This document shows positions 44,778 to 53,138 of a stretch of DNA of 64,000 nucleotides, one piece after another. Source of the stretch: Caulobacter segnis (GTDB lineage: Bacteria; Pseudomonadota; Alphaproteobacteria; Caulobacterales; Caulobacteraceae). The notes under the pieces are model-generated. The model saw nothing but the letters and a program-made list of their open reading frames with translations, had not been told where the DNA came from and did not search any database. Location of the stretch: NCBI RefSeq assembly GCF_019931575.1, contig NZ_CP082923.1, forward strand, positions 3,596,001 through 3,660,000, read 5' to 3'. The first letter of the stretch is position 1, and every line of letters starts with the position of its first letter. A program made the translations under genes and the position numbers.

Positions 44778-46543
44778 AGTCCCGCCTCCGGTCCGGCGCT
44801 CTTCGGTTGGCTGGCGATCGTCACCAGCTCGGTCTTGCGTTGCACGCCCAGGAACGGCGCGATGCGTTCGATCACCTTGCCGGCCGGCGGCGCCCCGACC
44901 CAGCCGCCGGTCGAGAAACCGAACGACTTGGCCGTGCCGTGCGGCTCGTCCATCAGGATCAGAACGAAGTAGCGGTCGGCCTCCAGCGGGCCGTCGGTCG
45001 GGAACACCGCCGCGAACGACGACACCTGGCGCTGGTGATTATACCCCCGGATCGACGGATCGTATTTCTCGCCTGTGCCGGTCTTGCCGCCGACCGACAG
45101 GCCGGGCACGTCGGCCTTGCCGCCGCTGCCGCCCTGGCCCGGAATGACGTTGGCGCGCATGATCTTCAGCATCTCGGCCGAGGTGTTCTCGGAGACCACC
45201 CGCACGCCTTCCGGACGCACGCCCGCCGGCATTTTGCGGATGGTCAGGGGCCGCATCTCGCCGCCGTTCAGCAGGGCGTTCATCGCCTGCGCCAGGGCCA
45301 GCGGGCTGACGTTGATGCCGTGACCGAACGAGGTCGAGGCCACCGCGTCCATGTCCCACTTGCGCGGCGTCAGCGGCCGCGCCGACTCCATCAGCTCGAC
45401 CTTGGCCGGCTTGGTCAGGCCCAGGGCCGTGAAGTACTTGGACAGGCGCTCGCCGCCGACCCGCTCGGCCAGCATGGCCGTGCCGATGTTCGACGAGTGC
45501 TGGAAGACCTCGACCAGGTTCAGGATGGCCTTGGCGGCGTGATAGTCGTGGATCGTGCGGTAGCCGAGCTTGTAGGGCTCGCGCGCGTCGAAGGTCGAGG
45601 CCGGCGTCGCCACGCCCGTGTCCAGGCCGATCGCCACCGTGAAGGTCTTGAAGGTCGAGCCCATCTCGTAGACCGAGGCGGCGGCGCGGTTCAGGCGCTG
45701 GTCGTCGGTGGCCTCGCCGGCCTTGTTGGCGTCGTAGTCGGGCAGACTGGCCAGGGCCAGGATCTCGCCGGTGTGGACATTGGTGACCAGGCCGACCGCG
45801 CCCTTGGGCGTGAACTCGGCGGCGGCCTTTCGCAGCTCGTCTTCGAGCGCGGCCTGTATGCGCACGTCGATCGACAGCTGGGTCGGGCCGCCGTCGCCGC
45901 CCGCGGCCTTCCGGATCGGATCGTCCAAGGCGCGCTCGGCGCCGGCCAAACCCTTGCCGCCGCTGTCGACGAAGCCGATCAGGTGCGCGGCCGTCGGCCC
46001 CAGCGGGTACATCCGCCGCTCCTGCTCCTCGAACGAGACGCCGGGCAGGCCGAGATTGAAGATCGCGTCCTTCTCGTCGGGCGTCAGGCCGCCCAGGACG
46101 AAAGCGCGGTGATCGCCGAACACGGCCTTGTCCAGGCGCTTGGCCGGCACTTGCGGCAAGGCCTTGCCCAGTGCGCGGCGCGTTTCCTTGGCGTCCCAGA
46201 CCTCGCGCGGGTCGATGTAGAGCGCGTAGTGGGCCAGGTCGACGGCCAGCAGCTTGCCGTTACGGTCGACCACGTCGCCGCGCGCGCCCTCCGCGCCCTG
46301 GGCGTAGCCGTTGCCGCGCCCGGCGTTCGAGAACAGCGCCGCCCAGCCCGCGCCCACGCCCACGCCCACGAAGCACAGGCTGAAGAAGGCCATGACCAGG
46401 AAGATGCGGATGCGCGTGTCGTCTTCGGGCTTGGCCGCCGCGCGCGAGCGCTCGAAGGCGTGCTCCAGGCGCCAGACCCGTTCTATCAGCCACCGCCAGG
46501 CGGCGGGCTGGAAACCGTTGGGCCCGAGGTTCGAGAGGCTCAT
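44774..46543 (-). CDS. ftsI: Septal peptidoglycan transpeptidase FtsI (PBP3)
   Basis: A 589-residue class B penicillin-binding protein. Cytosolic N-terminus to about residue 48, one membrane segment (about 49-70, LVMAFFSLCFVGVGVGAGWA), a pedestal domain, then the transpeptidase with SxxK (GSTFKTF, about 300), SxN (HSSNIGT) and KTG (GGKTGTGEKYD). It works with FtsW. Its start overlaps the ftsL stop (4 nt). Confidence 0.97.
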   Translation of the reverse strand: MSLSNLGPNGFQPAAWRWLIERVWRLEHAFERSRAAAKPEDDTRIRIFLVMAFFSLCFVGVGVGAGWAALFSNAGRGNGYAQGAEGARGDVVDRNGKLLAVDLAHYALYIDPREVWDAKETRRALGKALPQVPAKRLDKAVFGDHRAFVLGGLTPDEKDAIFNLGLPGVSFEEQERRMYPLGPTAAHLIGFVDSGGKGLAGAERALDDPIRKAAGGDGGPTQLSIDVRIQAALEDELRKAAAEFTPKGAVGLVTNVHTGEILALASLPDYDANKAGEATDDQRLNRAAASVYEMGSTFKTFTVAIGLDTGVATPASTFDAREPYKLGYRTIHDYHAAKAILNLVEVFQHSSNIGTAMLAERVGGERLSKYFTALGLTKPAKVELMESARPLTPRKWDMDAVASTSFGHGINVSPLALAQAMNALLNGGEMRPLTIRKMPAGVRPEGVRVVSENTSAEMLKIMRANVIPGQGGSGGKADVPGLSVGGKTGTGEKYDPSIRGYNHQRQVSSFAAVFPTDGPLEADRYFVLILMDEPHGTAKSFGFSTGGWVGAPPAGKVIERIAPFLGVQRKTELVTIASQPKSAGPEAGL

Positions 46544-47004
46544 CGCGGCGCCCTCGGCGCTTGGGCCTGCGGCGGAGGCGGCGAGGGCGGTGGAACCGAC
46601 GCGTCATCCGGCAGGGCCTCGGGCGCGTCGGCGGCTAGGGCCTCGGGCGAGACCGGTGCGGCGATGATCGGCGCGCGCGGCAGTTCGCGACGACGCGCCA
46701 CGTCGATCAGGGCGTCCTCGGTGATCTCATGGTCCGGCGCGATCGGCTGCAGTTGCATCATCTGCGCCAGTTGCTCGATGCGACGGGGCTGTTCCAGGTG
46801 GGCGACCTCCGCTTCCAGAAGACGCTTGCGCACGCCCTCTTCCTGGATCTGTTGCTCGATGCGGGCGATCTGCTGTCGCTCGCTGCCGGCGAAGGTCTTG
46901 GCCAGATAGACGCTGGTGACCAGAGTCAGCAGGATGCCCCCGCCCACGACCTCGACGACCCGGAATCCACGGACGCGGCGATTGAAGACGCCGGCGACGG
47001 TCAT
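46540..47004 (-). CDS. ftsL: Cell division protein FtsL
   Basis: A 154-residue bitopic protein. One membrane segment (about residues 17-37, [23 protein letters not shown]) is followed by a periplasmic coiled coil ([40 protein letters not shown]) and a Pro/Ala-rich tail that is longer than in E. coli. It forms the FtsQLB complex. Position between rsmH and ftsI agrees with the standard dcw order; sequence alone is weakly conserved. Confidence 0.93.
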   Translation of the reverse strand: MTVAGVFNRRVRGFRVVEVVGGGILLTLVTSVYLAKTFAGSERQQIARIEQQIQEEGVRKRLLEAEVAHLEQPRRIEQLAQMMQLQPIAPDHEITEDALIDVARRRELPRAPIIAAPVSPEALAADAPEALPDDASVPPPSPPPPQAQAPRAPR

Positions 47005-47936
47005 GCCGCGCCCTCCCAGACCGGCGCGGACGTGCGCACGGCGGCGCGCAGCTTCGACGAGCGCGCGCGGGGATTGACGGCCAGTTCGGCCTCGCCGGGG
47101 GCGATGGCCTTGTTGGAGATCAGCTGGAAGCTTGGCGCAGCGCCCGCCGCAACCGGCGGGGCATGGCGTGAGCCGCCGGGCGTCCGGCCCGCTCGTTCGG
47201 CCAGGAACGCCTTGACGATGCGGTCTTCCAGCGAATGGAAGGTGACGACCACCAGGCGGCCGCCCGGCTTCAGCACGCGCTCGGCCGCGGCCAGACCAGC
47301 CTCCAGCTCGCCCAGCTCGTCATTGACCGCGATGCGCAGGCCCTGGAACGAGCGGGTGGCCGGATGGACCTTGGCGCCCTTGCGGCCGCCGACGGCGCGC
47401 TCGATCACCTCGGCCAGGTCCAGCGTGCGCTCGAACGGACGCTCCTCGCGGCGACGGACGATGAAGCTGGCGATGCGGCGCGAGGCGTGCTCCTCGCCGT
47501 AGACATAGAGGATGCGGGCGAGCTCGACCTGCTCCAGCGTGTTGACGAAGTCGGCGGCGGTCGGCCCCGTATCGCCCATCCGCATATCCAGCGGACCGTC
47601 GCGCATGAAGGAGAAGCCGCGCTCGGCCTGGTCCAGCTGCATCGACGAGACGCCCAGGTCCAGCATCACGCCATCGACGCTGGAAGGCCCCAGCTCGTCG
47701 AGCATCTCGGAGAAGCGGGCCTGGACCAGGCGAAAACGGTCGGCCGGCAGGCCCTCGGCGAACGCCTGAACGGTGGGGTCGCGGTCGAAGGCCACGATGC
47801 TGGCGCCGGTCGGCAGGACCGCGCGGGTGTAGCCGCCCGCCCCGAAGGTGCCGTCGACCACGACGTCGCCCGGCTTGGCGTCCAGCGCCTCGACCACTTC
47901 GTCGAGAAGAACCGAGATGTGCGGGGCGTCGCTCAC
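47001..47936 (-). CDS. rsmH: 16S rRNA (cytosine-1402-N4)-methyltransferase RsmH
   Basis: A 311-residue SAM-dependent methyltransferase acting on C1402 of 16S rRNA. Motif [17 protein letters not shown], then [71 protein letters not shown] and [13 protein letters not shown] are all typical. Overlaps mraZ by 4 nt and ftsL by 4 nt. Confidence 0.98.
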   Translation of the reverse strand: MSDAPHISVLLDEVVEALDAKPGDVVVDGTFGAGGYTRAVLPTGASIVAFDRDPTVQAFAEGLPADRFRLVQARFSEMLDELGPSSVDGVMLDLGVSSMQLDQAERGFSFMRDGPLDMRMGDTGPTAADFVNTLEQVELARILYVYGEEHASRRIASFIVRRREERPFERTLDLAEVIERAVGGRKGAKVHPATRSFQGLRIAVNDELGELEAGLAAAERVLKPGGRLVVVTFHSLEDRIVKAFLAERAGRTPGGSRHAPPVAAGAAPSFQLISNKAIAPGEAELAVNPRARSSKLRAAVRTSAPVWEGAA

Positions 47937-48400
47937 GAGGCAGCCCCCAGCTTGGCCGCGCGCTGCTGGGCGCGCAGAGCCGCCAGCCCTTCCCGGGCCA
48001 GATCGCGCTGGGCCGCGCGATGGGCCTGGAAGGCCTCGCGGGACCAGATCTGAAAACGCTCACCCATACCGACGACGGTCACCCAATCCGTGAGACCGCA
48101 CATTTCGCACAGGTGGTCGGGAAGCGTAATGCGACCAGCTGTATCAAACGACAGCTTGGCCATGCCGCCCAGAACGCTGGTTTCCAGGGCCGAGCGGATC
48201 GGATCCCCGAACTCCAGTTCCTCGATCACGCCCAGGTAGCGGTCGAACAGGGCCTTTCCACCCGCTTCCAGGCAATCGGCCTCGATGGAGGGGAAGCAGA
48301 AGATCCCGTCGAACATGCCCGAGACGGCCGCGCGGAATTCCTGCGGCACGACGATGCGCCGCTTGCTGTCGAGCTGTTTCTCGAACGTCGAGAGAAACAC
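47933..48400 (-). CDS. mraZ: Transcriptional regulator MraZ
   Basis: A 155-residue protein with two MraZ/AbrB-like (SpoVT-AbrB) halves: [22 protein letters not shown] with the DxKGR-like motif (here DSKRR) and, in the second half, [13 protein letters not shown]. The likely start is the GTG at 48400, which gives the standard N-terminus VFLSTFEKQ; in-frame ATGs further upstream fall in the promoter, which contains MraZ boxes. MraZ autoregulates the dcw operon. Confidence 0.95.
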   Translation of the reverse strand: MFLSTFEKQLDSKRRIVVPQEFRAAVSGMFDGIFCFPSIEADCLEAGGKALFDRYLGVIEELEFGDPIRSALETSVLGGMAKLSFDTAGRITLPDHLCEMCGLTDWVTVVGMGERFQIWSREAFQAHRAAQRDLAREGLAALRAQQRAAKLGAAS

Positions 48401-48463
48401 TGAAGCCGAACCCCACCAAACCCACGTCGGTCGGCGACCCAAACGCATCGCCCCGACGCGAAT

Positions 48464-48488
48464 TGGGTTAACATGGGATGAATTGGGA
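48464..48488 (+). promoter_or_regulatory. Three MraZ boxes (TGGGN-N5) upstream of mraZ
   Basis: TGGGT (48464-48468), TGGGA (48474-48478) and TGGGA (48484-48488) are direct repeats with an exact 10-bp period on the plus strand, 64-88 bp before the mraZ start. This matches the known arrangement of MraZ operators (TGGGN repeats spaced by 5 nt), but the repeats point away from mraZ. Confidence 0.75.
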
Positions 48489-48524
48489 AACAATGACACC
48501 AAACCCGTTTCATCGAGATTTCAA

Positions 48525-48554
48525 AGGTGTCTCACCTGTTGTTCACGAGGTGAG
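48525..48554. promoter_or_regulatory. AGGTG/CACCT repeats in the mraZ upstream region
   Basis: AGGTG-N3-CACCT (48525-48537) overlaps a longer dyad CTCACCT-N10-AGGTGAG (48531-48554). Either a protein site or a hairpin in the leader of a longer mraZ transcript. The rest of 48555-48688 shows no gene; it has an ATCCACAG sequence, weakly similar to a DnaA box, and A/T-rich DNA. Confidence 0.35.
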
Positions 48555-48688
48555 ATCATTAATCCACAGAACATACACAGAACTGATTGAGTAGACGTTC
48601 CGCGCGGTGTCATCGGATCCCATCGAAGGTGGTTTTGGGGATCGACGCGCGCCGGCGCCGCCCTCCCCCCGCCAGGGGAGGATTGGAA

Positions 48689-49067
48689 CCAGATGATCTG
48701 TAAGCCGGGTTCTGTTCCGTTCCCGAAAGAACGGCGACGATCATTCCTCTAGGCCGGCCATTGCTGGACGGCTCTCGCGACCTACCCGGATCCTCTCGGC
48801 CAGTGACGGCCTATCCGACGCGAGGCCGGAGCGGGATCCCTATTCGGTCTTGCTCCAGGCGGGGCTTGCCATGCCGTCCCTGTCGCCAGGTCCGCGGTGG
48901 GCTCTTACCCCACCCTTTCACCCTTCCCGCCCCGTAGGGAGGAGGTTTGCTTTCTGTGGCGCTATCCCTGGGATCGCTCCCGGTGGGCGTTACCCACCGC
49001 CTTGTCACCGTGGAGCCCGGACTTTCCTCGGCGTCCGAAGACGACGCGACCGCCCGACCATCTGGTC
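48689..49067 (-). ncRNA. rnpB: RNase P RNA, bacterial class A
   Basis: The catalytic RNA of RNase P, processing tRNA 5' ends. On the minus strand the conserved P4 5' strand GAGGAAAGTCCGGGCTCC maps near 49012-49029, and the matching 3' conserved region ACAGAACCCGGCTTACAG is near 48697-48714. The ends are set by helix P1: CCAGATGGTC (49056-49065) pairs with GATCATCTGG (48689-48698). About 380 nt, a normal length. A TTGACG element at 49099-49104 is well placed as -35 region. Exact ends are uncertain by a few bases. Confidence 0.96.
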
Positions 49068-49116
49068 CGGCACGGTGTTTGACGGGGCGACATGGAAACG
49101 TCAACAAACATTCGAT

Positions 49117-49236
49117 CTCCCCGGCGAAAGCCGGGGCCCAGATCGAACCCACGCGCGCATCAGCATGAAGCACGGCCTTAGGCGCGCGCACTCAAACCGC
49201 TCAGGATGAATCTGGGCCCCGGCTTTCGCTGGGGAA
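49117..49236. repeat. Long inverted-repeat (REP-like) element, copy 3
   Basis: Arms at 49117-49143 (CCCCGGCGAAAGCCGGGGCC plus CAGAT) and 49210-49236 (reverse complement, one change) face each other across about 66 bp. It lies between the 5' end of rnpB and the 3' end of the PaiB-like gene. Confidence 0.85.
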
Positions 49237-49241
49237 GCGGA

Positions 49242-49844
49242 CTAGGGGACGTCTCTCATGAGCTGCGCGATCGGATGATCGCCCAGCCCCTTGGCCGCGC
49301 CCAGCCGATCGGCGTCGGCCTTGTTCTGCGAGAGCTTGAACGTGCCCTGCAGCCGCTCGACGAACAACCGCCCGCCCTGGATGCCGCGCAGCATGCTCTC
49401 GAACTTGCCGGCCTTCATCTTGTCGCGGGTCCAGGGCTTCTTGGGGAGCAGACGCCCCTCCTCCTGGGCCGAGAGGTCGTCCAGCAGGGCGACCAGCTCC
49501 GCCTCGTCCAGCGGCGCGACGGAACCCTCGGCCTCGACCGACTGATAGTTCCAGGTCGGCACCTGGTCGGCGCTCTCGTACCAGTCGGGGCTGACATAGG
49601 CGTCGAGGCCCGTGGCCAGCGCCACCGCCCGGAAGCCCTGCGTAAGATGCGGCGTCAGCAGGTTGCCGCGCGATAGATGGAAGTCGAGGGCGACCTCGCC
49701 GTCCAGGTCGCGGATCACGACCGGCGACTGGGCCACGAACAGCCGGCCACCGACGCTGGCGACGAAGGTCACGAACGGATGCGCTCGGATGAAGTCGAGC
49801 AGGACCGCCCGGTCCTCGACGCGGAAGGCCGGCGCCGGGTGCAT
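49242..49844 (-). CDS. PaiB-like FMN-binding protein (negative transcriptional regulator family)
   Basis: A 200-residue protein of the PaiB group, a split-barrel FMN-binding fold. Typical segments: FIRAHPFVTFVAS near the N-terminus, LDFHLSRGNLL, DAYVSPDWYESADQVPTWNY and GTFKLSQNKADADRLG at the C-terminus. The ATG overlaps the stop of the amidase gene by one base. In Bacillus, PaiB affects sporulation and protease genes; the role here is not evident. Confidence 0.88.
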   Translation of the reverse strand: MHPAPAFRVEDRAVLLDFIRAHPFVTFVASVGGRLFVAQSPVVIRDLDGEVALDFHLSRGNLLTPHLTQGFRAVALATGLDAYVSPDWYESADQVPTWNYQSVEAEGSVAPLDEAELVALLDDLSAQEEGRLLPKKPWTRDKMKAGKFESMLRGIQGGRLFVERLQGTFKLSQNKADADRLGAAKGLGDHPIAQLMRDVP

Positions 49845-50572
49845 TACTCGGCCGCCGCGCGCAGCAATCCCACCAGCCGCGCCCGGGTCTCGCCGTCGGC
49901 GATGCCGTCGAAGCGGTTCTGCAGCCAGTGACGCTGGAAGGCCGAGACCACGGTCGTGGTCCACTCGTCGTACTTGCCCGTCGGGGCGCAGTCGAAGCCC
50001 AGGCGGGTCAGGCCGGCCTGCAGCGCGAAGACGCCGGTCCCCTCCTCGCCTTGGCCCAGCGGCGCGCCGGGCGACGGCGCGGGCTCGATCCACAAGCCGT
50101 GGCCGCTTTGCGCCAGGCGCTTCCACGGGAACAGCTCGCCCGGATCGATCTTGCGGGCGGGGGCGATGTCGGAATGCCCCAGGATCCGGCTGTCGGGGAT
50201 CATCCAGCGCGAGCGCACGTCGGCCAGCAGGTTGATCACCGAGGCGATCTGCGCCTCCGGAAACGGGCGATAGCCGAACTCGTGGCCGGGATTGACGATC
50301 TCGATGCCGATCGAGGCCGAGTTGATGTCCTTGACGCCCTTCCAGAAGGCCGCGCCGGCGTGCCAGGCGCGACGCTCCTCGGGCACGAGGCGGAAGATGC
50401 GGCCGTCCTCCTCCACGCAATAGTGGGCCGAGACCTTGGCCTCGGGGTCGCGCAAGCGCTCGATCGCGGCCTCGCCCGTCTCCATGCCGGTATAGTGGAG
50501 CACCACCATGTCCGGCACCGCCTTGCGGGCGTCGAAGTTCGGCGACGGGGCCTCGATGATGGACAGACTCAT
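49844..50572 (-). CDS. N-acetylmuramoyl-L-alanine amidase (AmpD/AmiD type) with peptidoglycan-binding domain
   Basis: A 242-residue zinc amidase (amidase_2 fold). Zinc ligands are visible as His in VVLHYTGM, His in the ILGHSDIAPARKIDPGELFPW segment and Asp in KIDPG; WHAG and NPGHEFGYRPF are family landmarks. A C-terminal PG-binding module (LQAGLTRLGFDCAPTGKYDEWTTTVVSAFQRHW) follows. No clear signal peptide, so it is probably a cytosolic recycling enzyme of AmpD type, although a C-terminal PG-binding domain is more usual in AmiD. Overlaps the transporter gene upstream by 4 nt. Confidence 0.9.
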   Translation of the reverse strand: MSLSIIEAPSPNFDARKAVPDMVVLHYTGMETGEAAIERLRDPEAKVSAHYCVEEDGRIFRLVPEERRAWHAGAAFWKGVKDINSASIGIEIVNPGHEFGYRPFPEAQIASVINLLADVRSRWMIPDSRILGHSDIAPARKIDPGELFPWKRLAQSGHGLWIEPAPSPGAPLGQGEEGTGVFALQAGLTRLGFDCAPTGKYDEWTTTVVSAFQRHWLQNRFDGIADGETRARLVGLLRAAAE

Positions 50573-51462
50573 AGGGCGCGGTTCCGGATCGACATCAGCA
50601 AGGGCATGACCTGATTCCGCCGAAGCGCGATGATCAGAACGCCCAGCAGCGCCAGGGCCGCGCCGATCCCCATCCGCAGATCGAAGTGATCGTGGGTGAC
50701 CACGACGCCCATGCCGATGGTGAACAGCGGCGTCATCAGGGTAAGCGGAGCGATCAGGTTGGCCTCGTAGCGCTGGATCAGCCCGTAATAGGCCGTATGG
50801 GCCACGACCGAAACCACCAGGGCCGAGAACGCCACCGCGCCGACGAACGGCCAGCCGGCGTGGAAGCCCGCCGCGACCTGCCCGGGCTCCATAACGGCGC
50901 TCATCGCCGCCAGCGGCCAGAAGGACGAAAAGCCGACCCAGGCCTGGAATTGCAACGGCTTCACGCCCTCGACCTGTTTCATCATCACCGCCCCCAGCGA
51001 GCCGGTGAAGGCGGCCGCGACGATCAGCCAGAGCCCGGCCGACAGCTCCAGGCCGTGCGGGCTCCACATGACGACCACCGCGCCCAGCAGCGTCAGAGCG
51101 ATGCCCACGCCACGCCGCCAGCGGATCTTCTCGCCCAGGATCAGCACCGACAGCAGGGTCGTGAACGGCACGCCGACCTGGATCACCACCGAGGCCGCTG
51201 ACGGCGAAGCGGTCTTGAAGCCCATGAACAGCAGGGCGAAGTTGCCGCCGCCCATCAAGAGGCCCACCAGCACCATCCGCCAGGTCGGCCGCGGCGCCGG
51301 CAGCAGCCAAGGCAGGGTCAGGATCGCGACCACCGCGAAGCGCACAGCGGCGTAGTAAAGCGGCGGCACGCCCCAATGGGCGACCACCAGCTTGGAAATG
51401 ATGTTGCTGCTGGCCCAGACCAGGCAGACGAGGATCAGGACGCCGAAGTCGCGAAGGGACAT
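50569..51462 (-). CDS. EamA-family (DMT) transporter
   Basis: A 297-residue protein with ten predicted membrane helices in two EamA repeats (first: VLILVCLVWASSNIISKLVV..., second starting near GLWLIVAAAFTGSLGAVMM). RhaT/EamA-type exporters move amino acids, nucleosides or other metabolites. It is first in an operon with the amidase and PaiB-like genes. Its 5' end faces the monooxygenase gene. Confidence 0.9.
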   Translation of the reverse strand: MSLRDFGVLILVCLVWASSNIISKLVVAHWGVPPLYYAAVRFAVVAILTLPWLLPAPRPTWRMVLVGLLMGGGNFALLFMGFKTASPSAASVVIQVGVPFTTLLSVLILGEKIRWRRGVGIALTLLGAVVVMWSPHGLELSAGLWLIVAAAFTGSLGAVMMKQVEGVKPLQFQAWVGFSSFWPLAAMSAVMEPGQVAAGFHAGWPFVGAVAFSALVVSVVAHTAYYGLIQRYEANLIAPLTLMTPLFTIGMGVVVTHDHFDLRMGIGAALALLGVLIIALRRNQVMPLLMSIRNRAL

Positions 51463-51514
51463 GAAGTGATCCGATAAGCCCCGGTTGACGTTCGGTCAAA
51501 ACGGTCGTTTGTTG

Positions 51515-51529
51515 GTGAACACTGTTCAC
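51515..51529. promoter_or_regulatory. 15-bp palindrome GTGAACA-C-TGTTCAC between divergent genes
   Basis: A perfect dyad, 52 bp before the monooxygenase start and 53 bp before the transporter start. A second dyad, TTGAC-N5-GTCAA, lies at about 51485-51499. Size and symmetry fit a TetR-type operator, commonly found upstream of Baeyer-Villiger monooxygenases. No TetR gene lies in the window. Confidence 0.5.
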
Positions 51530-51580
51530 ATACGGTCACGGCGGGTCAACCACCGGACTTGGAGACAGGGGCGGAAACGG

Positions 51581-53068
51581 ATGGCCATGGAACATGTCGA
51601 CGTACTGATCGTGGGCGCGGGGCTTTCGGGGATCGGCGCGGCCTATCACCTGAGGAAGCATTGCCCGGGCAAGACCTACGCGATCCTGGAAGGGCGCGAG
51701 GCGATCGGCGGCACCTGGGACCTGTTCCGCTATCCGGGCATCCGCTCCGACAGCGACATGTACACCCTGGGTTACTCGTTCAAGCCGTGGAAGGCCGCCA
51801 AGGCCATCGCCGACGGCCCGTCGATCCTGAGCTACGTACGCGAGACGGCCCGCGAGAACGACGTCGACCGCCACATCCGCTTCCGCCACCTGGTCAAGCG
51901 CGCCAGTTGGTCCACCGAGACCGCGACGTGGACGGTCGAGGCCGAGCACGACGGCCTGACCGTCAAGTTCACCTGCGGCTTCCTCTACATGTGCTCCGGC
52001 TACTATCGCTATTCAGCCGGCTACACGCCCGACTTCTCGGGGGCCGAGCGCTTCCAGGGTCGCGTCGTCCACCCGCAGCACTGGCCCGAGGACTTGGACT
52101 ACGCCGGCAAGAAGGTCGTGGTGATCGGCAGCGGCGCCACCGCCGTGACCCTGGTACCGGAGATGGCCAAGACGGCCGCCCACGTGACCATGCTGCAGCG
52201 CTCGCCGACCTATGTGGTCTCGCGTCCAGCCGAGGATGGCGTCGCCAACTGGCTGCGCTCAAAGCTGCCAGCCATGACCGCCTACGGCATCACCCGCTGG
52301 AAGAACGTTCTCTTCCAGATGCTGTTCTTCAACCTGGCGCGGAAGAAGCCGGAGAAGACCAAGGAGCGGCTGCTGGGCCTGGTGCGCGAGCACCTGGGGC
52401 CGGACTACGACGTCGCCACCCACTTCACGCCCCGCTACAATCCGTGGGACCAGCGCCTGTGCCTGGTGCCTGACGCGGATCTCTTCGACTCGATCAAGGC
52501 CGGGACGAGCTCGGTGGTCACCGATCACATCGAGACCTTCACCGAGACCGGGATCCAGCTGAAGTCCGGCAAGGCCCTGGACGCCGACATCATCGTCACC
52601 GCCACCGGCCTGCAGATGCAGCTGTTGAGCGGCATGGAGGTCGTGGTCGACGGGAAGGTCGCCAACCTGGCCCAGTCGATGAGCTACAAGGGCATGATGT
52701 TCAGCGACGTGCCGAACCTGGCTTCCGCCTTCGGCTACACCAACGCCAGCTGGACCCTGAAGGCGGACCTGACCAGCGAATATGTCTGCCGCCTGCTGAA
52801 CCACATGAACCGCACGGGCGTCGACTACTGCGTGGCGCACGCCGACAGCGCGGTCGAGGCCGCGCCGTGGCTGGACTTCACCTCGGGCTACGTCACCCGC
52901 GCCATGGACCAGTTCCCGAAGCAGGGCCTGCGCAAACCCTGGAAGGTGCACCAGAACTACGCCCTCGACCTGGTGGCCCTGCGCTTCGGCAAGGTCGACG
53001 ACGGGGTGATGACGTTCGGGCGCAAGACGGGGGCGAAGGCGCCGCCGGTCACCGCCAAGGCCGCCTAG
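51581..53068 (+). CDS. Baeyer-Villiger-type flavin monooxygenase
   Basis: A 495-residue two-dinucleotide-site flavoprotein. FAD motif GAGLSGIGAAYHL near residue 12 and NADPH motif VIGSGATAVTLVP near residue 185, with the Baeyer-Villiger fingerprint FQGRVVHPQHWP between them. GGTWDLFRYPGIRSDSDMYTLGYSF is also typical. It oxidises ketones to esters/lactones or heteroatoms. The ATG at 51581 has AGGGGCGG upstream; ATG 51587 is a possible alternative. Next to it lies a DUF2236 oxygenase. Confidence 0.93.
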   Translation: MAMEHVDVLIVGAGLSGIGAAYHLRKHCPGKTYAILEGREAIGGTWDLFRYPGIRSDSDMYTLGYSFKPWKAAKAIADGPSILSYVRETARENDVDRHIRFRHLVKRASWSTETATWTVEAEHDGLTVKFTCGFLYMCSGYYRYSAGYTPDFSGAERFQGRVVHPQHWPEDLDYAGKKVVVIGSGATAVTLVPEMAKTAAHVTMLQRSPTYVVSRPAEDGVANWLRSKLPAMTAYGITRWKNVLFQMLFFNLARKKPEKTKERLLGLVREHLGPDYDVATHFTPRYNPWDQRLCLVPDADLFDSIKAGTSSVVTDHIETFTETGIQLKSGKALDADIIVTATGLQMQLLSGMEVVVDGKVANLAQSMSYKGMMFSDVPNLASAFGYTNASWTLKADLTSEYVCRLLNHMNRTGVDYCVAHADSAVEAAPWLDFTSGYVTRAMDQFPKQGLRKPWKVHQNYALDLVALRFGKVDDGVMTFGRKTGAKAPPVTAKAA

Positions 53069-53138
53069 CTTCCCTATCGGATTCGATAGGTTGCGACCGG
53101 CGGTCCAGCCTCCGACCTTTCAGGGGAAGGAGACCCGC

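Noticed and set aside
48401..48502. MraZ starting at an ATG at 48502 or 48448
   Set aside because: Those starts would put the MraZ boxes inside or beside the coding sequence and give an N-terminus not seen in the family. The GTG at 48400 yields the standard FLSTFEKQ start.
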